Assembly: GCA_964449325.1 (NCBI GenBank)
Contig: CAYUYJ010000004.1
Location: forward strand, 1 to 64,000
Reading direction: 5' to 3'
From: RGIG3002 sp964449325
Lineage (GTDB): Bacteria > Bacillota > Clostridia > Lachnospirales > Lachnospiraceae
Length of the DNA stretch: 64,000 nucleotides
Position numbers and translations under genes: made by a program. Below the pieces are notes generated by a model, which was not told the DNA's origin, did not search any database, and was given only the letters and a program-made list of their open reading frames with translations. The stretch's first letter is position 1, and every line of letters starts with the position of its first letter. Shown here one piece after another: positions 15,752 through 26,284 of this stretch.

Positions 15752-17555
15752 ATGTTATGAAGAATGCTTCCAATATTATGAAGTGGTGTGTTTCAAAACA
15801 TATCCGTACGAATATCAGCTTGTTTTGTTGAAGCTTGCTTTTTTCTATAAAATAAATAAAGAACTATTGATGCAGGTATTAGGATATAGCGAGAAAGACA
15901 GCCTGCGTATTTTAAGTGACCTTACGGAATCCTATGGCGCGCTGATTTTTCATGGGGAAGAGGAATATGAAATAGAAGATTTCTTAAGATTATTTCTTCA
16001 GAAAAGGCAGACCGCGTATCTTGGCGTGGGAGAGTTGAGTTCGCTGTACAGTACCGCATTTGAATATTATTGCAAGAAAGCAGAGTGGCTCGAGGCAATC
16101 CGATATGCGGATTTAAATAATGATAAACGGGGGATGGTCAAATGTCTGCATGCAGTTTGTGAGAATAATGTATTGTATGCAGGATATGTGGAACTGGAGC
16201 CTTACATGCGAAATATTCCGCAGAGATATATAGTCAATGATCCTTTGCTTATTTATGCTTTTGCCTATATGGAGGCAATCTGTGCCAATAAGAAAGAAGC
16301 GCAATATTATATAAAGCTGACGGAAAAATATCTTGCAGAATTGCCTGAGGATACAGAGGAATACCGGCAGATTATGAAATTATACGGGCTGATGAAGATT
16401 GGTCTCCCCTTTCAGAAGCCGGAAGATTTGGAAGAACAGCTAAGGCTCATGGAAGGACAGTCGGAGTATTCCAAGTATAAGCTGAGTATCAGTGGAGGAA
16501 TTCCCAGTGTACTGCATGGTGGCAGAGATTTTTGTGTTTATATGAATAGTGATTTGACAACAGCTCATGAGATATGCAAAAAGCTTTCCGGGGTTTTGCA
16601 GGAGGATTTCATTGGGTTTGAGGAAACTGTGTTGGGGGAGCGGGCTTATGAAAAGGGGGATTTACAGGAAGCATTTAGCTGGCTGAGTAAAGGGGCAGGC
16701 AAAGCAGTCAAGGGAGGAGAGACGGCTTTTGTTGCCAATATGCTGCTTGTTAAAATCCTGTATCACCGGAATCAACCGGAGCAGGCAGCGCATATTCTGC
16801 AGGGGTTGGAACGAACGCTGGAGCAAAGCAATAATACATATAGTAGAAAGAATCTGGATGCTTTTAATGTGTACACAAGTATGCTGACCGGACAGACGGA
16901 ACCGGCCAGAGAATGGCTGGAGTACAGGGCTCCGAGAGAATATGAACTGTTCGTTATATTGGACCGGTATTGTTATTTAATCAAAATATATGCCTATATT
17001 ATGCTGGATCAGATAGAAAGTGCCCAATTGATTCTGCATCGTATGCTGGAATATACAAAGGAGTATCATCGAACCTATGATGAACTGAATATGCGGATTT
17101 TAGAGATGATTATCTGCTATCGTCAGGGGGACAGCTCATGGGAAAGCCGGCTGAGTGATATTCTGTCGGAAACAGAAGTATATGGTATGGTTCGTATTTT
17201 TGCAGATAAAGGAAATCTTATCTATCCTGTTCTGAAAAAATATGAGGAAACAGAACAGTGTAAGAAGAGCCCGGTTGCGGCAGAATATTATGAGAAAATT
17301 GTGGAACAGACTAAGAAAGAAGCATTGTTGTATCCGAATTTTCTGGTACAGCAGAAAGAGTATGAGGAACTGAGTACCCAGGAAGCAGATATATTAAGAC
17401 TTCTTTGTCAGGGAATGCGGAATGCAGAGATTGCCGAGACGCTGTTTCTTTCGGAGAACACAATAAAATATCATTTAAAAAAGATATATCAGAAGTTAGA
17501 GGTAAGTTCCAGAAGTGAGGCAATTTCCAGAGCAAGAGAGTGGGAGCTTATATAG
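15726..17555 (+). CDS. Split LuxR/MalT-type regulator, TPR and DNA-binding half
   Basis: The protein has 609 residues. The body is an array of TPR-like helices (for example YAFAYMEAICANKKEAQYYI and LGERAYEKGDLQEAFSWLSK). The last 65 residues are a LuxR/GerE helix-turn-helix (LSTQEADILRLLCQGM, NAEIAETLFLSENTIKYHLK). Together with the preceding ORF it equals a single LAL regulator. AAGGAG at 15711-15716, nine bases before ATG 15726, would let ribosomes start or restart here. That makes a true two-protein arrangement possible, though a one-base frameshift in a single gene is equally consistent. Confidence 0.75.
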   Translation: MINQRLLSKCYEECFQYYEVVCFKTYPYEYQLVLLKLAFFYKINKELLMQVLGYSEKDSLRILSDLTESYGALIFHGEEEYEIEDFLRLFLQKRQTAYLGVGELSSLYSTAFEYYCKKAEWLEAIRYADLNNDKRGMVKCLHAVCENNVLYAGYVELEPYMRNIPQRYIVNDPLLIYAFAYMEAICANKKEAQYYIKLTEKYLAELPEDTEEYRQIMKLYGLMKIGLPFQKPEDLEEQLRLMEGQSEYSKYKLSISGGIPSVLHGGRDFCVYMNSDLTTAHEICKKLSGVLQEDFIGFEETVLGERAYEKGDLQEAFSWLSKGAGKAVKGGETAFVANMLLVKILYHRNQPEQAAHILQGLERTLEQSNNTYSRKNLDAFNVYTSMLTGQTEPAREWLEYRAPREYELFVILDRYCYLIKIYAYIMLDQIESAQLILHRMLEYTKEYHRTYDELNMRILEMIICYRQGDSSWESRLSDILSETEVYGMVRIFADKGNLIYPVLKKYEETEQCKKSPVAAEYYEKIVEQTKKEALLYPNFLVQQKEYEELSTQEADILRLLCQGMRNAEIAETLFLSENTIKYHLKKIYQKLEVSSRSEAISRAREWELI

Positions 17556-17606
17556 AATAGTGTGGCAGGCAGAGATTTTATTGCTGAAAAGGATGGGGAT
17601 AGCAGA

Positions 17607-18467
17607 ATGGCAGAATATGATAGTTTTAAAGCAAAACAGGAGCGGCAGGAAAAAAGAAAGCAGCTGAAGGAAACTTATTATCGTCTGACAGCTCCTGTAC
17701 ATGTAACATTAAATTCTTATAAAGAGCATGAGCGCATCGAAGGCTATTATGAGTTTAAAGATTACGGAAGGATATTTCAATGTGACAGGCTTTTGAAACT
17801 GGAGACCATATATGGGAAAGTACAGATGGGTTATAATCCCAATCGTAGAAGAAGCTTTGTATTTGCCAATATGAAAACCAACCTGTATGATACGGTCAAT
17901 TCCCGTTACCAGAAGATTATGAAGGAATATCAGCAAAAACCGGAGCAGAAGAGGGGAAATGAAAACAGAGCTTATGTGTCCGGACGATGGAAAAGTGCCG
18001 CTGTTTTATTGGAAAAGGCAGAGAATAAACCATGGTCTGAGAAATCCATGAAGCCCTATCTCCGGAATACGAATATGGATGCGATTCTAAAGACCATGCC
18101 CTTTTTCTACCGGGAGCAGGAACGGGAGCAGCTAGAGAAAAACGGAGAGCAGATGAAAGAATTGCAGGAATCTGTAAGACAGAATGCCTTGCAGGGAAAA
18201 CATCAGGAAAATAGAGCATTAAATGAGCAAATGCGAGAACTTCAGGAAGAAAGCAATATGTTACAGTCCATTCTGTACAGAAAGGACAGCGGCAGGAGAG
18301 GTTTTATCAGGAAGATCAATTATGCCTTTGATATTGAAAAGCATGAAATGTTTGATTATTACAGACAACAGAGATTAAAAGCAACGAAAGAAGAGGTAGA
18401 AGCGATTGATTCCGGCGCTGAAAACAGCGAAGGAACTCCTACCGAGGAAAAAGAAAAAGAGAATTAA
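17607..18467 (+). CDS. Unknown charged coiled-coil protein of the injection cluster
   Basis: A 286-residue hydrophilic protein starting at ATG 17607 after GGGG; an in-frame GTG at 17562 would add 15 residues. It is very rich in Lys, Glu, Gln and Arg. A central basic patch (YNPNRRRSF) is followed by a likely coiled coil at about residues 180-235 (EQEREQLEKNGEQMKELQES). The acidic tail ends EEKEKEN. No family recognised. It lies between the regulator and the first AAA+ ATPase gene, 15 bases before the latter, so the two are probably co-translated. A scaffold or adaptor role is only a guess. Confidence 0.6.
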   Translation: MAEYDSFKAKQERQEKRKQLKETYYRLTAPVHVTLNSYKEHERIEGYYEFKDYGRIFQCDRLLKLETIYGKVQMGYNPNRRRSFVFANMKTNLYDTVNSRYQKIMKEYQQKPEQKRGNENRAYVSGRWKSAAVLLEKAENKPWSEKSMKPYLRNTNMDAILKTMPFFYREQEREQLEKNGEQMKELQESVRQNALQGKHQENRALNEQMRELQEESNMLQSILYRKDSGRRGFIRKINYAFDIEKHEMFDYYRQQRLKATKEEVEAIDSGAENSEGTPTEEKEKEN

Positions 18468-18482
18468 GAAAAAGGATAAAAA

Positions 18483-20258
18483 ATGGAGAAAAAGAAAGTA
18501 ATTACAGAGTTCACCTATCAGAATACAGTCAGTGACAGAAATTATCTGGAAGAAGCAGGCCGATTGCTGCAATGGTCGAATCGCGAATTGGAATTGGCAA
18601 AGCGGCTTCTGAAAGGGCCGGTGTCCATGGAAGTAATTACGCAGGAAGGCTGGAATGATTTGTCGCCTGCTTTCGGGCATACGGAAGCTGAGGTATATCT
18701 GTATCCTGTGGTTGCCGGATATATAGCAGGAGAGCTGCCTGATGCAGAATACGGTACCTTGCCGGAGGGGATGAAGCTTATTTTTCCTTCGGACAGGAAA
18801 CTATATGGTGGCAGTGAGATTGTGGATGAAATCGTGGCACTATTCGGACAAGAAGAGAAGGCAGAGGATGAGGAAGCATTTGCTTATGTATTGATAGAGA
18901 ATGGCAGAAGCGGGGCTCGCTTTCTGGCAGGACAGGCAGCCTGTAGGCTGGGCATGCCTCTGCTTATTTGGAACGGGGAGCAGACTAATTGGCAGGAACT
19001 GCTTCTGACAGCAGTTTTATATGATGCCTTAATCTGTGTAGATGCAAGAGAGTGGAGAAGCAGCCATGAAATATTCTGCAGTCATATGGAACAGTTAGCT
19101 GACCGGGTCATGAAGTTTCTTATCTTATTAGAGAACAGAGAACCGGCTAAGGATTTGTGCAAAAGTGTGAAAAGCCTGTATCGTACAATCCCTGTTGCAA
19201 TCAGGGCAGACAGGGAAGCCTGTCTTAAGGATTATGAAGAAAACAGTGGAATTTCCATTCCGGTGAAAGTGCAGAGAAAACTGGAAGATGGTCAGTATAC
19301 TATGGATTCCGTGAAACGGGTACTCTGTGAATTTACCGCTCAGGCACAGCTTGTGGGAGAAGGCGTATTGACAGAAAGTGCGGCAGAACAGATTGTGGAA
19401 TATTATGATGAAAAAGAAAAGGGATTATTTGGAATCAGCCAGCTTAAGACAAACCGCCGGCTGGTCGATTTGTGTCTGCCCGCAGAACATCACCGCAAGC
19501 TTGTTACCGTCTGTGCCATGCTTAAAAAACGGGATAAGGTCATGAAAGAGTGGGGATTTTCCGAGAAGTACAGCTATGGAAACGGGATTTCTCTGCTTTT
19601 CTACGGTGCACCCGGTACGGGTAAGACCGTGGCAGCACAGGCGATAGCAGGAGAACTGGGAATGCCGTTGTATCGTGTGGATTTATCCCAGTTAATCAGC
19701 AAATATATCGGCGAAACCCAGAAAAATATCGGGAAGGTTTTTGAACAGGCCGGACAGCTTAAGGGGATTCTTCTGTTTGATGAAGCAGATGCTCTGTTTG
19801 CTAAACGAAATGAAGTAAACGATGCACAGGATAAATATTCCAATGCGGAAACAGCATATTTGTTACAGAGAATAGAGGAGTGGGACGGCATCTGCATCCT
19901 TGCTACGAATCTTTTACAGAATTTTGATGAGGCATTCCGCAGGAGAATTACCTATATGCTGAATTTCCCCATGCCGGATGAAGAAGTCAGGGAGAGGCTG
20001 TGGCAGAAGGTATTTCCGAAGCAGGCAACCGTATCGGAGGATATGGATACCGGAGTTTTGGCTGAGAATTTCGAGCTGTCGGGAGCAGCCATCAGGAATG
20101 CGGCACTGCAGGGGGCTTATCTGGCGGCTGTGGAGGAAACGGACATCGGTATGAAGCATGTTCTTGGCGGTATTGCCAATGAGTACCGCAAGTTGAACAA
20201 GAACATGAAGCCGGAGCAGAAGGCACTGCTTCAGAAATATGACGCAGATGTTATATAA
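18483..20258 (+). CDS. AAA+ ATPase 1 of the injection system (Afp15/Pvc15-like)
   Basis: A 591-residue protein. The C-terminal half is a classical AAA+ domain: Walker A GAPGTGKT (residues 375-382), the pore-loop region SQLISKYIGETQKNI, Walker B ILLFDEADALF, sensor 1 ILATNLLQNFDEAF and the arginine finger FRRRITYML. The N-terminal 330 residues are specific to these clusters. Contractile injection systems of the Afp/PVC class carry such an ATPase, thought to help assembly or cargo loading. It is related to, but clearly more distant than, the two ATPases at 56905-61011. AAGGA precedes the ATG. Confidence 0.85.
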   Translation: MEKKKVITEFTYQNTVSDRNYLEEAGRLLQWSNRELELAKRLLKGPVSMEVITQEGWNDLSPAFGHTEAEVYLYPVVAGYIAGELPDAEYGTLPEGMKLIFPSDRKLYGGSEIVDEIVALFGQEEKAEDEEAFAYVLIENGRSGARFLAGQAACRLGMPLLIWNGEQTNWQELLLTAVLYDALICVDAREWRSSHEIFCSHMEQLADRVMKFLILLENREPAKDLCKSVKSLYRTIPVAIRADREACLKDYEENSGISIPVKVQRKLEDGQYTMDSVKRVLCEFTAQAQLVGEGVLTESAAEQIVEYYDEKEKGLFGISQLKTNRRLVDLCLPAEHHRKLVTVCAMLKKRDKVMKEWGFSEKYSYGNGISLLFYGAPGTGKTVAAQAIAGELGMPLYRVDLSQLISKYIGETQKNIGKVFEQAGQLKGILLFDEADALFAKRNEVNDAQDKYSNAETAYLLQRIEEWDGICILATNLLQNFDEAFRRRITYMLNFPMPDEEVRERLWQKVFPKQATVSEDMDTGVLAENFELSGAAIRNAALQGAYLAAVEETDIGMKHVLGGIANEYRKLNKNMKPEQKALLQKYDADVI

Positions 20259-20362
20259 CTACCCGAATGGGTGATGACTGAAAGGAAAGCCGATGCTATG
20301 ATACATCGTAGAGTTACAATTTTGAGTTTGCACATAGGAATACATGAGACAGGAGAGGGAAT

Positions 20363-23300
20363 ATGAGCCTGTATTTAAAAGACAAAAACGATGAATTACA
20401 GAATATAGAGAAGGAGCAGAAGAAAGTAAAAAAAAGAAAATGGAAGGAAGCCTCCAAGTATACCTCCCGGATCCTTTCTGCAGTGGGAGTACTTTGCGTT
20501 TTGGCTGTGATTGCAGGTGCTGCTGCTTTTATGCCCATATTGTCGAAAGCTGAGGGGGAGGTTGATCCTTGGGATCAGTATGCCCCGGGTACAGCGGATT
20601 GTACATTCAATCAAGCTATCGGAGAGATAGACAAGCTGAGGGACTTGAAGTATCTGGATAAGGATTATGACAGTGAAGGAAACCCTATATACATAGCCGG
20701 TATTGAAACCGTGGATCAGTTAAAGGCGGTTCTGTCGGGACTGTCAACAGCGGACAGGACAGATTCAAATACGGGTAAGGTATTTGAAGTAGTATTCAGG
20801 CTGACCAAAGATTTGACATTAACGGACTGGATAGCGGAAGGATCTGCTAACACGTTTTCAAATGCTGTTTTTGACGGCCAGGGGCATACCATCACATGCA
20901 CCTATACGGATAGCTTTAAGAATACAGAGCGTAGAATTGATAGTGCAAATGCAAGGGGGTATTGGCATATGGACTGCTTTTTGGCAAGGTTTCTGATGCG
21001 ACCGTACGGAACTTTCAGGTGAACGTAAAAGATAATAAATTAGTCTATAAATTTTTTTCCGACGCTGGTCAGCCAAGAGCTTACATCGGCTTAGGCGGTG
21101 TGAGTGGTGTCGCTGATAATGCGGTTTTTTCGGACATTGAGATATCCGGTACAAGGGAAGTGGTAAACCAAAATTCTTATTGTATAGAAAAACGTGAGTA
21201 CGGAGTAGGCGGTTTGATTGGAATCGTTCAGTCAGGTGTTACGCTCACAAGGTGTAAAGATGATTCTGCTATTAATACCTTTTTTGCGAGCTTACGAGGT
21301 TCTTCTGAGTCTACAGATAAGGTGCTTTGGACAACAGGTGGTATCGTCGGACAGATATCAGGTACCGGCAACACCATTCATGCATGTTGGGGAGATGGTG
21401 CTTATACATATTCGGATGGTGGTGACTACTTCTCAATATATTATTTTCTGGAGTGTGGAACAATTGTGGGGGATGTGCAATCGGGAGGAGCAGTTAGGAT
21501 AGAGGATTGTGCAGGTGGAGACACTTTAGGGATGATTGCGGCTGTACATGAGAATGCTGTAGATAATAACAGTATTGAAATCAGCAATTGTTACGGTCAA
21601 ACGCCCTATGACTATGAGAAGTATTCGTTTTCATTATTGGATGGTGGAGTCAACTCTTATTCTCGTGAAGAGAGTCTGACTTCACTCTTATCTGATAAAA
21701 AGGAAAGAATTAACTCTACTGACTGGAGATATGATGCCGGCACGAATCAACACTATCTGCTGCACCCCACAAATGATTACTGGGTCAATCTTGAAAGTAT
21801 CAGTATTGGGGAACCGGTTGGTGACGAGCATGAGATAGCCATCACAGGTAAGGTTACGCTTCTGGATTCTATGAATACGAAGGTTGCCTTTCCGGAGAAT
21901 GCCAAGGTTTGCCTTTATGTGACAACCGATGGTACAGATCCCAAAGAAAATGCTGTTCCTACAGAAACTGTAGAAGGAAAAGATCAAAACGCACAAAACG
22001 AAATTGAAATTACTGCATCGGCCAAATATACGGACATAAGCCAGAGCATGACCGTTCGCGCGCGGGTAAAAGTACTATTTATTGATAACACAGGTGAAAC
22101 GGAAACGGAAACTGTCTGGTGGGGTCCTATTTTTGAAAAGAAATTCGAGCCTGGTGATTTGTATATCGATGAGCCGACTTTGCAGGCTTCCATAGAAAAT
22201 CAGTCCTATGAGGACTTTCAGGCAACAATTGCTTATCCGCTGGGAACAACCAAACTGCAGTTGCAGGGAAATGGTGTAACGGAATACGCAATGTACTATG
22301 ATTTTAGGGAACGCTCCGGTCTGGTGTTGGGAGAGAGTGATTCGGACAGTACCATTTACTGGCAGACCATGACCCAGAAGAACAAATACAAGGATCCTTT
22401 TACCCTGACGGAAGAAATGCTGAAAAATACGTCTTCTAATATCGTGTATATGTATGTACTGGCTCATATCAAAAAAGACAATGTGGATTACTATAAGTTG
22501 TATGAGTATGATATTGTGGTGTTTGCCAAGGATAAATTGATTTCCACATCTCCGGACAGCGGAAGCAAGGTAGCCAATGGAAGTAATGTCACATTTCGGG
22601 TTGGAAATGGCTTAGAAGGCGAGTATCCCTACGATAAGATGAATATACTGATTAGCGAGGAAAAGAAACAGTACAGTACTTTGGAGGGACAAAGCGGGGT
22701 AATCACGTACGGTGGCGATGATTATAAGAAAGAATCGGGCACGGGTACAAATCTCTGGTATTTGACCGTTGGCCGTAAGTTGTCGGGAAAGCCGGGGCAG
22801 ACCTTTTATGTCTATGTCGAACCATGCGTAAATGAAACGGGTAATTATACAAGCAGATATGGCAAGTTTGTTTTGGAGTATACTTACACGATTATGGATA
22901 AGGCAACCGGGCTGGAGCTTTCGCCGTCAAGCATTACGATGGCACAGTCCGGGACGCCAACCGGCATTCCCATCAAAGAAAAGGTTTATATGAACTCGGG
23001 AGGAAACAGCGACATCATCGTTTATCAGCTGACAAATAAAGTGATAGAGCCTGCTATAGTAACGAGTGATGCAACATTACGGCAGATAGAAGCTAAGACT
23101 TGGACTTCGGTAGGCGAGAACGCATACTGCTGGGGAGATGATAAAAAGGAACTTTATATACGTTGCAACGGTCTGTGGTACTCCATCAGCAATACGGATG
23201 GAAAGTTGTGCGTATATGAGGATGGAAGCTTATTTTTTGATGCTTCCCATGCAGGCAGTACAGTGTATCTTTCGACCATACTGTTTTCGGCAGGCTATGA

Positions 23301-26211
23301 TCCTTCGGAAAATTGGATTTACAAATATAAAGTGAATGAGCAGGATGCAGTGGCGGCGCCGACGGCACTTCTTGCCGATGGCAGCAGTATCAGTATGAAT
23401 ACAGATTTGTATTTTAATTGCGAACAGAACTGCGTTATGTACTATACAACGGATGGAAAGGAACCGCAGATAACGGTTGCTTCTGACAACACAATCAGCG
23501 CGGAAACCGGAACTTACCGATACAATTCCGCGAACGGAATTCGCGTTTCGACGGATAACGGATTTGCCTACGGAACGGCTACGACCATTAAGATCAAGGC
23601 ATATCCGGTGAGGGATACTTCCTCAGAGATTCCTACCTATAACAGTGATAAAAAAAGCAGTGACATATCTGTTTTTACTTATACGGTCAAGGAACAGAAT
23701 CAGGTGGAAACGCCCAAGGCATATCCCGAAACGAATAAGGAGAAAACGGCAGTAGTAGTAAATGGGGATCGTATTTCCCTTAGCTGTGGCACTTCCGGGG
23801 CAACGATTTACTATACGGTAAATGGAATGACCCCTCTGGTCGAAGAGTCATGCAAATATCCCGGTGTCATTACGGTAAGCGGTGATTATGGAGGTTATTT
23901 TACGGTTAAGGCAGTGGCCCACAAGGAAGGAATGAGGGACAGTGAGGTGGCCACTTATCTGTATAAAATTGCCGAGAAAGATACGGTAAGCGGCGTAACG
24001 GCGATTCCATCCACAACCAATCAGGTCATTGCGGGCGATAAGATTATTCTGTCTACGACAGAATCCGGCGCGGATATCTACTATACAACAGACGGAACGA
24101 CTCCCGATGTGATAGAGAATAAGGATGAAAACGGGAATATTTCATTTACAGTGGTTGCAGGGAAGAAGTATGATTCGTCAGCATCTATTACGGTACCACA
24201 AGGAAGCGGTTATTTCGTAATCCAGGCCATAGCTGTCAAGGCTGATATGACCAATAGCCCGGTGGCACAATTCATTTATTCCTATGCCGAGTCGGTGGGA
24301 GTGCCTTACGGCAATCCGTCTTCGGGAACGGTAACCGAAAATACAGCGGTTGTTTTACGGTGTGCTCAGGAGGATGCAATTATATATTATGAGATTGCAT
24401 ATGATGGAAATAATCCTGCAGAGCCTACAACGAGCAGTGCGGTATTTAGTGAGAAAGCGCCGATTATCATTACCCGTGATACGAAGATTAAGGCATTTGC
24501 TTTCTACAACAGAGAGTCTTCGGCAGTTGTGACATTAAATTATGAGCTTGCACAGAAGATGGAAACACCGTCAGCTTCTGTCAGCAGCGGTGCTATTGTT
24601 CCGTCAGGTACGACGGTAAATCTGTCATCAGACGGAGGAAAGGTATACTATACAACCGATGGTTCTGATCCTTCGGACAGTACAAACACGGCTGTAAATA
24701 TTGGATCGAGTATCGTAATCACCGGCAAGGCGGGAGACAAGATCAATATCAAGGCATGTACAAAACAAAGCGGCTCCACCACCAGCGAAATGGTAACGTT
24801 TACCTATCAGATCAGTCAATATCCGGGTGGTGTATCAACGGATACGGAAACCGGTTCAACGCTGGCTGGTGGGACATCCATTCACTTGATGACAGATGTG
24901 ACGGGAGGAACGATTTATTATTCTACCGGTTCGGATAGTCCGATTACAGCAGGAACGGCGGGAAACAGCGTGGTACTTAGTGGCGAACCCGGCTCCGATA
25001 TTACCGTAAAGGCAGTAGCGATTGCGCCGAATACAACCATGACCGGAAGCTATGCATCCTTTAGTTATAAGTTGATGGAACAGTTGGCAGCGCCTCATGC
25101 ATCGGTCAAGGATGGAACCGTACTAACGGAAAAGACCGGTATCGTACTTAAGGCGAACAAGGGTAAGATTTACTTTACCATCGATGGAACGGATCCGACT
25201 AAGGCAAGCAATGAATACACTGCACCTATCGTGGTTTCTAAAGCTATGACCATCAAGGCAATTGCCATAGAAGAGGGTAGTGAAAACAGCGAAATAAGCA
25301 GCTTTTCCTATAGCTTTGCAGAGCAGGTTAAGAGCGTTAAGAGCTCCATTCCCGCGGGAACCGTACAGGCGGGAGAAGTGGTGAAGTTAAGCTGTACAAC
25401 CAAGGATGCGAAAATATATTATACGACGGATGGTACAGATCCTTCACCGGATGCAGAGGAAGGTGTATTTGTCTATGATGACAGGGAGGGTATCAGCATC
25501 CATCGTAGCGTGACGGTCAAAGCAGTTGCCGAAAAAGATGATATGTGTGACAGTGAGATTCTTTGTTTGAATTATAAAGTAGAAGAAGTTCCGGTTGTAA
25601 TAGAGAAAGAGAAAGCAGCAGCAAAGGAAGCAGAAGAAGGGTTGAAGCCATCAGATGTATCGAATCTGGCCAGCAGGCGGGTACAGCCGATGGAGGGAAT
25701 AGCAGGCAGTGATGTCGTTCTCAGCGATTTTTTGAGTAAGGTTACGATACGGGACAATATGTCGCTCATCCCTTCACAGACTACTTTACGAGGCAAGGAA
25801 ATCTCTATATCGGATGATGCGGAAGCAGAAGTGAAAAAGCTGTTGGGAGAGGATTATGAGCTGGTATATAATTACAGCTTGGCGCTCTATAACAGCGGAG
25901 AGCGTATTTATCCGGAAGGGCAGATCGAAATAGGAATTCCGATTCCGAAAGAATATGAGAATGCAGATGTCACGATTGTTTCAATCAATGAAAATGATGG
26001 TGTGGAAGTATACGATGCCAGACGAGAGGACGGATATGTATATGCTGAAGTGCCATATCTGAACAACTTTGCTCTGGCAGTAGCTCCAATCGATGAAAAA
26101 CGTCATGTTGGGGTGGATTTGGTATCGGTAATGTCCATCGTGGCAGGAAGCCTTGCTCTTGCGGGTATTGGTATGATAACGATAACGATTAGAAAGCGGA
26201 AAAGGTATTAA
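20363..26211 (+). CDS. Giant double-anchored CHB_HEX_C-repeat protein 1, with a frameshift at a G5 tract
   Basis: Two frames make one gene of about 1,950 codons. The first (from ATG 20363) carries a membrane segment at residues 37-57 (ILSAVGVLCVLAVIAGAAAF), which probably exports the rest, and leaves frame after GGGGG at 20955-20959. The second runs from there to 26211. Downstream are GLUG-like stretches (AYGLLFGKV, GVGGLIGI) and nine repeats of the chitobiase C-terminal-like type, each around YYTTDGTDP. A soluble domain and a final membrane segment (VSVMSIVAGSLALAGIGMIT) with a basic RKRKRY tail follow. No LPxTG is seen. It pairs with the paralogue at 26285. It probably forms a wall-spanning scaffold; this is inference. 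Confidence 0.75.
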
Positions 26212-26284
26212 AAAAGACTACCCGTTTGAGTGGTGCAAGTAGGAAAAACAAATGATAGTATACACAATGTGAGGAGTCCGCAAG

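Noticed and set aside
20950..20965. Programmed -1 ribosomal frameshifting as the main explanation for the split giant protein
   Set aside because: The slip site is not a classical X-XXY-YYZ heptamer and I see no clear downstream pseudoknot. It is kept only as an alternative to phase variation or sequence error.
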